Below the pieces are notes generated by a model, which saw only the letters and a list, made by a program, of their open reading frames with translations, was not told the origin of the DNA and made no database searches. Below, in pieces: positions 20,353 to 27,992 of a DNA stretch of 27,992 nucleotides (the stretch's first letter is position 1; every line of letters begins with the position of its first letter). Source of the DNA: Saccoglossus kowalevskii (Eukaryota; Hemichordata; Enteropneusta; Harrimaniidae). Where the stretch lies: NCBI RefSeq assembly GCF_000003605.2, contig NW_003156821.1, positions 1-27,992 of the forward strand, read 5' to 3'. A program made the translations under genes and the position numbers.

Positions 20353-21079
20353 TAGAACCCCGCAGTTAAATTTAGAACAAAATTATGTAAAAGTCAAAAA
20401 CAGCTACTTATGTTGGCACATTGTACCACTACCCAAGCGCAAAGTGATTAACAAAGTGCTTACAAAGTTGTGAAAAGCTTGTGCAAAGTTGGTAGATTTG
20501 CATGGAAATGTTACCTATGCTGTTACATTATCGAGTCCAGTTGTTAAAAGTTCGCGAATGTGAATGAATATGTTATAAAAGGCCCTTTAAATATCGCAGT
20601 GGCCCTCGAAGGATGTAGAATTTTTAAACATTTCCATCAATTACATGGCCGCCAATAACAATAATTTTTAAACGACCCTGATAGATGAGTGGTCAGGTGA
20701 TCGACCAATAATAGAAGTAAAGATCAATCGGTCGTGGTTAGTATTTGCATGGGAGACAACCTGAGAAAACCAGCGGTTGACACTTTTTTGAGTTTTTGCC
20801 GTCTGCACCTATTTGGTCCATGCTCTTAAAACAGCGTGCAAAGTTCTCCAAAGCGTTTCCATAGTTGCTAGATTTGTTTGTTTATTTGACCTAAGTTGTT
20901 GTTATATCGAACCATGCAGTTGTAAAGTATGAAAAATGACTAAAATTCATTTGAAACCTTCCATGTTAGCAAACTGTCATATGAGCCGGCCGTAAAATGA
21001 ACAAACACATACTGAAAATGTTAAAAGCGATTGAAAAGTTGGTGGATTTGCGTTTATATTCCCCCTAAGTCATTTCATA
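20353..21079 (+). repeat. Satellite monomer M29, type 1c
   Basis: Shares TCGCGAATGTGAATG with M28. Private changes include CAGCTACTTATG, CCTATGCTGTTAC, CATGCTCTTAAAACAG, TTCCATAGTTG and TAGCAAACTGTC. Confidence 0.97.
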
Positions 21080-21807
21080 TAGAACCCCGCAGTTAAATTT
21101 AGAACAAAATTATGTAAAAGTCAAAAACAGCTATTTATGTTGGCACTTTGTACCACTACTCAAGCTCAAAGTGATTAACAAAGTGCTTACAAAGTTGTGA
21201 AAAGCTTGTGCAAAGTTGGTAGATTTGCATGGAAATGTTACCTATTCTGTTACATTATCTAGTCCAGTTGTTAAAAGTTCGCGAAAGTGAATGAATATGT
21301 TATTAAAGGCCCTTTGAATATCGCAGTGGCCCTCGAAGGATGTAGAATTTTTAAACATTTCCATCAATTACATGGCCGCCAATAACAATAATTTTCAAAC
21401 GACCCTGATAGATAAGTGGTCAGTTGATCGACCAATAATAGAAGTAAAGATCAATCGGTCGTGGTTAGTATTTGCATGGGAGACAACCTGAGAAAACCAG
21501 CGGTTGACACTTTTTTTGAGTTTTTGCCGTCTGCACCTATTTGGTCCATGCTGTTAAAACAGCGTGCAAAGTTCTCCAAAGCGTTTCCAAAGTTGCTGGA
21601 TTTGTTTGTTTATTTGACCTAAGTTGTTGTTATATCGAACCATGCAGTTGTAAAGTATGAAAAATGACTAAAATTCATTTGAAACCTTCCATGTTAGCAG
21701 ACTGTCATATGAGCCGGCCGTAAAATGAACAAACACATACTGAAAATGTTAAAAGCGATTGAAAAGTTGGTGGATTTGCGTTTATATTCCCCCTAAGTCA
21801 TTTCATA
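21080..21807 (+). repeat. Satellite monomer M30, type 1c
   Basis: Shares ATTATCTAGTCCAG and GTTATTAAAGGCCC with M31, and GTTGCTGGATTTG with M27. Private changes include GGCACTTTGTACC, CTACTCAAGCTC, AATTTTCAAACGACC and GATAAGTGGTCAGTTGATCG. Confidence 0.97.
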
Positions 21808-22534
21808 TAGAACCCCGCAGTTAAATTTAGAACAAAATTATGTAAAAGTCAAAAACAGCTATTTATGTTGGCACATTGTACCACTACCCAAGCGCAAAGT
21901 GATTAACAAAGTGCTTACAAAGTTGTGAAAAGCTTGTGCAAAGTTGGTAGATTTGCATGGAAATGTTACCTATTCTGTTACATTATCTAGTCCAGTTGTT
22001 AAAAGTTCGCGAAAGTGAATGAATATGTTATTAAAGGCCCTTTGAATATCGCAGTGGCCCTCGAAGGATGTAGAATTTTTAAACATTTCCATCAATTACA
22101 TGGCCGCCAATAACAATAATTTTTAAACGACCCTGATAGATGAGTGGTCAGATGATCGACCGATAATGGAAGTAAAGTTCAATCGGTCGTGGTTATTACT
22201 TGCATGGGTGACAACCTGAGAAAACCAGCGGGTGACACATTTTTGAGTTCTTGCAGTCTGCACCTATTTGGTCCAAGCTGTTAACACAGCGTGCAAAGTT
22301 CTCCAAAGCGATTCCAAAGTTGCTAGATTTGTTTGTTTATTTGACCTAAGTTGTTGTTATATCGAACCATGCAGTTATAAAGTATGAAAAATGACTAAAA
22401 TCCATTTGAAACCTCTCAGGTTAGCAGAATGCCATATGAGCCGGCCGTAAAATGTGCAAATACATCTTAAAAATGTAAAAAGCGATTGAAAAGTTGGTGA
22501 ATTTGCGTGTATATTCCCCCTATGTCATTTCATA
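21808..22534 (+). repeat. Satellite monomer M31, type 1c/2 hybrid
   Basis: Pure 1c up to TTTTAAACGACCCTG, then type 2 from GGTCAGATGATCGACCGATA onward (TTATTACTTGCATGGG, TGTTAACACAGCG, GTGCAAATACATCTT). This is the sharpest switch in the window, between about 22131 and 22152. The tail mark CTCTCAGGTTAGCAG is shared with M16. Confidence 0.96.
22131..22152 (+). other. Family switch point, type 1c to type 2 (in M31)
   Basis: TTTTAAACGACC is 1c and GGTCAGATGATCGACCGATA is type 2. The sequence between is identical in both families, so the exchange is placed to within about 20 bases, at +323 to +345, beside the inverted repeat. It marks the right edge of the 1c block. Confidence 0.88.
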
Positions 22535-23261
22535 TAGAACCCCGCAGTTAAATTTAGAACAAAATTATGTAAAAGATTAAAACAGCTATTTGTGTTGGCA
22601 CATTGTACCACTACCCAAGCGCAAAGTGATTAAACAAGTGCTTACAAAGTTGTGAAAAGCTTGTGCAAAGTTGGCAGATTTACATGGAAATGTTACGTAT
22701 TCTGTTGCATTATCGAATCCAGTTGTTAAAAGTTCGCGAAAGTGAATGAATATGTCATAAAAGGCCGTTTGAATATCGTAGTGGCTATCGAAGTATGTAG
22801 AATGTTTAAACATTTCCATACATAAAATGGCTGCCAATTACGATAATTTTTAAATGACCCTGATATATGAGTGATCAGATGATCGACCGATAATGGAAGT
22901 AAAGTTCAATCGGTCGTGGTTAGTACTTGCATGGGTGACAACCTGAGAAAACCAGCGGGTGACACATTTTTGAGTTTTTGCAGTCTGCACCTATTTGGTC
23001 CAAGCTGTTAACACAGCGTGCAAAGTTCTCCAAAGCGATTGCAAAGTTGCTAGATTTGTTTGTTTATTTGACCTAAGTTGTTGTTATATCGAACCATCTA
23101 GTTATAAAGTATGAAAAATGACTAAAATCCATTTGAAACCTCTCATGTTAGCAGAATGTCATATGAGCCGGCCGTAAAATGCGCAAATACATCTTAAAAA
23201 TGTTAAAAGCGATTGAAAAGTTGGTGGATTTGCGTGTATATTCTCCCTAAGTCATTTCATA
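22535..23261 (+). repeat. Satellite monomer M32, type 2a
   Basis: M8/M10-like first dimer half: preceded by GGTGAATTTGCGTG and CCCCCTATGTC, carrying ATTAAACAAGTGC and TTACGTATTCTG. Private marks include AAAAGATTAAAACAG, GTTGCATTATCG, ATATATGAGTGATCAG and GAACCATCTAG. Confidence 0.95.
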
Positions 23262-23988
23262 TAGAACCCCGCAGTTAAATTTAGAACAAAATTATGTAAA
23301 AGTTTAAAACAGCTATTTATGTTGGCACATTGTACCACTACCCAAGCGCAAAGTGATTAACAAAGTGCTTACAAAGATGTCAAAATTTTGTGCAAATTTG
23401 GCAGATTTACATGGAAATGTTACCTATTCTGTTACATTATCGAATCCAGTTGTTAAAAGTTCGCGAAAGTGAATGAATATGTCATAAAAGGCCGTTTGAA
23501 TATCGTAGTGGCTATCGAAGGATGTAGAATGTTTAAACATTTCCATACATAAAATGGCTGCCAATTACGATAATTTTTAAATGACCCTGATAGATGAGTG
23601 GTCAGATGATCGACCGATAATGGAAGCAAAGTTCAATCGGTCAGGGTTAGCACTTGCATGGGTGACAACCTGAGCAAACCAGCGGGTGACACATTTTTGA
23701 GTTTTTGCAGTCTGCACCTATTTGGTCCAAGTTGTTAACACAGCGTGCAAAGTTCTCCAAAGCGATTCCAAAGTTGCTAGATTTGTTTGTTTATTTGACC
23801 TAAGTTGTTGTTATATCGAACCATGAAGTAATAAAGTATGAAAAATGACTAAAATCCATTTGAAACCTCTCATGTTAGCAGAATGTCATATGAGCCGGCC
23901 GTAAAATGTGCAAATACATCTTAAAAATGTAAAAAGCGATTGAAAAGTTAGTGGATTTTCGTGTATATTCCCCCTATGTCATTTCATA
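23262..23988 (+). repeat. Satellite monomer M33, type 2a
   Basis: Second dimer half by position (preceded by TTCTCCCTAAG). Similar to M19 in the middle (CAAAATTTTGTGC, GGAAGCAAAG). GGTCAGGGTTAGCAC alters the inverted-repeat right arm. The tail AGTTAGTGGATTTTCGTG starts the M34 block and parallels the end of M13. Confidence 0.94.
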
Positions 23989-24715
23989 TAGAACCCCGCA
24001 GTTAAATTTACAACAAAATTATGTAAAAGTTCAAAACAGCTATTCATGTTCGCACATTGTACCACTACCCAAGTGCAAAGTGATTCACAAAGTGCTTACA
24101 AAGTTGTGAAAATCTTGTGCAAATTTGGCAGATTTACATGGAAATGTTACCTATTCTGTTACATTATCGGATCCAGTTGTTAAAAGTTCGCGAAAGTGAA
24201 TGAGTATATCACAAAAAGCCGTTTGAATATCGTAGAGGCTATCGAAGAATGTAGAATTTTTAAACATTTCCATACATAAAATGGCCGCCAATTACGATGA
24301 TTTTTAAATGACCCTGATAGATGAGTGGTCAGATGATCGACCGATAATGGAAGTAAAGTTCAATCGGTCGTGGGTAGTACTTGCATGGGTGACAACCTGA
24401 GAAAACCAGCGGGTGACACATTTTTGAGTTTTTGCAGTCTGCACCTATTTGGTCCAAGCTGTTAACACAGCGTGCAAAGTTTTAAAAAGCGTTTCCAAAG
24501 TTGCTAGATTTGTTTGTTTATTTGACCTAAGTTGTTATTATATTGAACCATGCAGTTATAAAGTATGAAAACTGACTAAAGTCCATTTGAAAATTCTCAT
24601 ATTAGCAGAATGTCATATGAGCCGGCCGTAAAATGTGCAAATACATCTTAAAAATGTAAAAAGCGATTGAAAAGTTTCTCGATTTGGGTGTATATTCCCC
24701 CTATGTCATTTCATA
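23989..24715 (+). repeat. Satellite monomer M34, type 2c, twin of M14
   Basis: Repeats M14 marks GTTCAAAACAGCTATTCATG, TTCGCACATTG, GATTCACAAAG and ATTATCGGATCCAG (GGATCC at 24169-24174). The tail (GAAAACTGACTAAAG, AAAATTCTCATATTAG, TTTCTCGATTTGGGTG) is close to that of M35. Confidence 0.95.
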
Positions 24716-25441
24716 TAGAACTCCACAGTTAAATTTACAACAAAATTATGTAAAAGTTTAAAACAGCTATTTATGTTAGCACATTGTACCACTACCCAAG
24801 CGCAAAGTGATTCATAAAGTGCTTACAAAGTTGTCAAAATCTTGTGCAAATTTGGCAGATTTACATGGAAATGTTACCTATTCTGTTACATTATCGAATC
24901 CAGTTGTTAAAAGTTCGCGAAAGTGAATGAATATGTCATAAAAGGCCGTTTGAATATCGTAGTGGCTATCGAAGGATTTAGAATTTTTAAGCATTTCCAT
25001 ATATAAAATGGCCGCCAATTACGATGATTTTTAAATGACCCTGATAGATGAGTGGTCAGATGATCGACCGATAATGGAAGTAAAGTTCAATCGGTCGTGG
25101 GTAGTACTTGCATGGGTGACAACCGGAGAAAACCAGCGGGTGACACATTTTTGAGTTTTTGCAGTCTGACCTATTTGGTCCAAGCTGTTAACACAGCGTG
25201 TAAAGTTCTCCAAAGCGTTTCCAAAGTTGCTAGATTTGTTTGTATATTTGACCTAAGTTGTTAATATATCGAACCATGCAGTTATAAAGTATGAAAACTG
25301 ACTAAAATCCATTTGAAAATTCTCATGTTAGCAGAATGTCATATGAGCCGGCCGTAAAATGTGCAAATACATCTTAAAAATGTAAAAAGCGATTGAAAAG
25401 TTTCTCGATTTGGGTGTGTATTCCACCTATGTCATTTCATA
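24716..25441 (+). repeat. Satellite monomer M35, type 2c
   Basis: GGATTTAGAATTTTTAAGC with CCATATATAAAATGG matches M15. GAACTCCACAG and TTTACAACAAAATT resemble M13. The tail (GAAAACTGAC, AAAATTCTCATG, TTTCTCGATTTGGGTG) repeats that of M34. One base is missing in CAGTCTGACC. Confidence 0.94.
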
Positions 25442-26168
25442 TAGAACCCCGCAGTTAAATTTAGAACAAAATTATGTAAAAGTTTAAAACAGCTATTTAT
25501 GTTGGCACATTGTACCACTACCCAAGCGCAAAGTGATTCACAAAGTGCTTACAAAGTTGTTAAAATCTTGTGCAAATTTGGCAGATTTACATGGAAATGT
25601 TAACTATTCTGTTACATTATCGAATCCAGTTGTTAAAAGTTCGCGAAAGTGAATGAATATGTCACAAAAAGCCATTTGAATATCGTAGTGGCTATCGAAG
25701 GATTTAGAATATTTAAACATTTCCATATATAAAATGGCCGCCAATTACGATGATTTTTAAATGACCCTGATAGATGAGTGGTCAGATGATCGACCGATAA
25801 TGGAAGTAAAGTTCAATCGGGCGTGGGTAGGACATGCATGTGTGACAATCTGAGAAATCCAGCGGCTGACACATTTTTGAGTTTTTGCAGTCTGCACCTA
25901 TTTGGTCCATGCTGTTAACACAGCGTGCAAAGTTCTTCAAGCGATTCCAAAGTTGCTAGATTTGTTTGTTTATTTGACCTAAGTTGTTGTTATATCGAAC
26001 CATGTAGTTATAAAGTATGACAAATGACTAAAATCCATTTGAAACCTCTCATGTTAGCAGAATGTCATATGAGCCGGCCGTAAAATGTGCAAATACAGCT
26101 TAAAAAATGTTAAAAGCGATTGAAAAGTGTGTTTATTTGCGTGTATATTCCCTCTAAGTCATTTCATA
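25442..26168 (+). repeat. Satellite monomer M36, type 2c
   Basis: Shares GATTCACAAAG, GTCACAAAAAGCC and CCATATATAAAATGG with M13. The middle is unusually changed: GGGCGTGGGTAGGACATG, TGTGTGACAATCTG and CAGCGGCTGAC. The tail becomes 2d (AAGTGTGTTTATTTGCGTG). Confidence 0.93.
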
Positions 26169-26891
26169 AAGAACCCCACAGTTAAATTTAGAACAAAATT
26201 ATGTAAAAGTTTAAAACAGCTATTTATGTTGGCACATTGTACCACTACCCAAGCGCAAAGTAACTAACAAAGTGCTTACAAAGTTGTCAAAATCTAGTGC
26301 AAAGTTGGCAGATTTACATGGAAATGTTACCTATTCTGTTACATTATCGAATCCAGTTGTTAAAAGTTCGCGAAAGTGAATGAATATGTCATAAAAGGCC
26401 GTTTGAATATCGTAGTGGCTATCGAAGGATGTAGAATTTTTAAACATTTCCATACATAAAATGGACGCCAATTACGATAATTTTTAAATGACCCTGATAG
26501 ATGACTGGTCAGATGATCGACCGATAATGGAAGTAAAGTTCAATCGGTTGTGGTTAGTACTTGCATGGTGACAACCTGAGAAAACCAGTGGGTGACACAT
26601 TTTTGAGTTTTTGCAGTCTGCACCTATTTGGTCCAATCTGTTAACACAGCGTGCAAAGTTCTCCAAAGCGATTCCAAAGTTGCTAGATTTGTTTGTTTAT
26701 TTGACCTAAGTTGTTGTTATATCGAACCATGTAGTTATAAAGTATGAAAATGACTAAAATGCATTTGAAACATCTCATGTTAGCAGATGTCATATGAGCC
26801 GGCCGTAAAATGCGCAAATACATCTTAAAAATGTAAAAAGCGATTGAAAAGTTGGTGGATTGCGTGTATATTCCCCTTATGTCATTTCATA
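26169..26891 (+). repeat. Satellite monomer M37, type 2d
   Basis: Starts CATAAAGAACCCCACAG, as in M20 and M22, and carries ATGGACGCCAATTACG and GATGACTGGTC. Four one-base deletions fall between 26560 and 26880 (GCATGGTGAC, GTATGAAAATGAC, GCAGATGTCAT, GTGGATTGCG), making it 723 bp. Confidence 0.93.
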
Positions 26892-27618
26892 TAGAACCCC
26901 GCAGTTAAATTTAGAACAAAATTATGTAAAAGTTTAAAACAGCTATTTATGTTGGCACATTGTACCACTAACCAAGCGCAAAGTGACTAACAAAGTGCTT
27001 ACAAAGTTGTCAAAATCTTGTGCAAAGTTGGCAGATTTACATGGAAATGTTACCTATTATGTTACATTATCGAATCCAGTTGTTAAAAGTTCGCGAAAGA
27101 GAATGAATATGTCATAAAAGGCCGTTTGAATATCGTAGTGGAAATCGAAGGATGTAGAACTTTTAAACATTTCCATACATAAAATGGACACCAATTACAA
27201 TAATGTTTAAATGACCCTGATAGATGACTGGTCAGATGTTCGACCGATAATGGAAGTAAAGTTCAATCGGTCGTGGTTAGTACTTGCATGGGTGACAACC
27301 TGAGAAAACCAGCGGGTGACACATTTTTGAGTTTTTGCAGTCTGCACCTATTTGGTCCAAGCTGTTAACACAGCGTGCAAAGTTCTCCAAAGCGATTGCA
27401 AAGTTGCTAGATTTGTTTGTTTATTTGACCTAAGTTGTTGTTCTATCGAACCATGTAGTTATAAAGTATGAAAAATGACTAAAATCCATTTGAAACCTCT
27501 CATGTTAGCAGAATGTCATATGAGCCGGCCGTAAAATGTGCAAATACATCTTAAAAATGTTAAAAGCAATTGAAAAGTTGGTGGATTTGTGTGTATATTC
27601 CCTCTAAGTCATTTCATA
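26892..27618 (+). repeat. Satellite monomer M38, type 2d, related to M21
   Basis: Shares CCAATTACAATAATGTTTAA and GATGACTGGTC with M21. Private marks include CACTAACCAAGCG, CTATTATGTTAC, GTGGAAATCGAAGG, AATGGACACC and GTTGTTCTATCG. Confidence 0.94.
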
Positions 27619-27992
27619 TAGAACCCCGCAGTTAAATTTAGAACAAAATTATGTAAAAGTTTAAAACAGCTATTTATGTTGGCACATTGTACCACTACCC
27701 AAGCGCAAAGTGATTAACAAAGTGCTTACAAAGTTGTCAAAATCTTGTGCAAATTTCGCAGATTTACCGGGAAATGTTACCTATTCTGTTACATTATCGA
27801 ATCCAGTTGTTAAAAGTTCGCGAAAGTGAATGAATATGTCATAAAAGGCCGTTTGAATATCGTAGTGGCTATCGAAGGATGTAGAATGTTTAACATTTCC
27901 ATACATAAAATGGCTGCCAATTACGATAATTTTTTAAATGACCCTGATATATGAGTGGTCAGATGATCGCCCCGATAATGGAAGCAAAGTTC
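27619..27992 (+). repeat. Satellite monomer M39, type 2a, cut by the window end
   Basis: The first 374 bases of a monomer. Closest to M18: AAATTTCGCAGATTTACC versus ...TTACA, then CCTGATATATGAG and GGAAGCAAAG. One base is lost in the palindrome region (AATGTTTAACATT), and GATCGCCCCGATA carries a change and an extra base in the left arm of the inverted repeat. Confidence 0.95.

Larger units (their letters stand above)
18305..22131 (+). repeat. Homogenised 1c block, about 5.3 monomers
   Basis: Five and a fraction successive copies share more than ten subtype-specific variants found nowhere else in the window. M27 to M31 differ from one another by only a few substitutions, with almost no indels (727-728 bp each), whereas other neighbours in the array differ far more. 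Sharing of marks is not strictly nearest-neighbour (M28/M29, M30/M31, M27/M30). This fits recent local amplification followed by exchange. Confidence 0.85.
1..27992 (+). repeat. Satellite DNA array, ~727-bp monomer, 38.5 copies
   Basis: The same sequence recurs head to tail with no interruption. Monomer starts (TAGAACCCCGCAGTT or a close variant) fall at 1, 721, 1444, 2172, 2896, 3622, 4350, 5077, 5804, 6531, 7258, 7984, 8710, 9439, 10169, 10898, 11625, 12352, 13079, 13807, 14533, 15263, 15989, 16717, 17440, 18167, 18897, 19625, 20353, 21080, 21808, 22535, 23262, 23989, 24716, 25442, 26169, 26892 and 27619. Unit length is 720-730 bp, most often 727. All copies share one orientation. No unique sequence, transposon or array edge is present. 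Open frames are short, differ by frameshifts between copies, and are not credible genes. The structure is typical of heterochromatic satellite DNA of a eukaryote; the chromosomal location is inference. Confidence 0.98.

Noticed and set aside
1-27992. CRISPR array or prokaryotic repeat system
   Set aside because: The repeats are contiguous 727-bp units with no unique spacers, no cas genes and no prokaryotic genes.
1-27992. Ribosomal DNA spacer, 5S or histone cluster
   Set aside because: No rRNA, 5S or histone coding sequence appears in any of the 38 complete units; the whole unit is accounted for by the satellite.
1-27992. Transposon or LTR-derived tandem array
   Set aside because: No terminal inverted repeats, target-site duplications, primer-binding or polypurine tracts, or enzyme remnants are visible at any phase of the monomer.
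1-27992. Telomeric, microsatellite or replication-origin motifs
   Set aside because: No short simple-sequence runs, telomere-type repeats or clustered AT-rich origin motifs stand out beyond the satellite itself.

Overview
The whole window is one uninterrupted eukaryotic satellite-DNA array. A unit of about 727 bp is repeated head to tail, always on the same strand: 38 copies plus a final partial copy of 374 bp. The array runs off both ends of the window. No gene, RNA gene, transposon, array edge or insertion is visible. The longest open frames are under 100 codons and simply recur with the repeat. The host cannot be named. A homogenised array of this unit size fits pericentromeric, centromeric or subtelomeric heterochromatin of an animal or plant. 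Spot counts give roughly 35-37% G+C. Two monomers counted by eye each hold about 21 CpG, close to expectation, so strong CpG loss through methylation is not evident. This leans weakly toward a lightly methylated genome such as many invertebrates, or toward a young array.

I phased monomers at the motif TAGAACCCCGCAGTT and call them M1-M39. Two main sequence families exist. Type 1 carries GCAGACTGTCAT, GAACAAACACATACT, TGTTAAAACAGCG and GGCCCTCGAAGG. Type 2 carries GCAGAATGTCAT, GTGCAAATACATCTT, TGTTAACACAGCG and GGCTATCGAAGG. Subtypes are 1a, 1b, 1c and 2a, 2c, 2d.

Layout: M1-M2 are type 2/type 1 mosaics (1-1443). M3-M6 are 1a then 1b (1444-4349). M7 is a 1b/2 hybrid. M8-M21 are type 2 (5077-15262). 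M22 is a 2/1a hybrid. M23-M25 are 1a then 1b (15989-18166). M26 passes from 1b to 1c. M27-M30 are very similar 1c copies (18897-21807). M31 is a 1c/2 hybrid. M32-M39 are type 2 (22535-27992).

Inside the 727-bp unit, three segments about 175 bp apart (A, B, C) are recognisably related. The monomer therefore probably grew from a nucleosome-sized ancestral repeat, with a fourth, strongly diverged or unrelated segment (D). Other structure worth attention: family switches cluster near the middle of the monomer beside an 8-bp inverted repeat; several variant blocks recur about 14.55 kb (20 monomers) apart; a two-monomer register of 1,454 bp occurs locally; and a recently homogenised block sits at 18.3-22.1 kb. 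I found no evidence for a new protein-based system.
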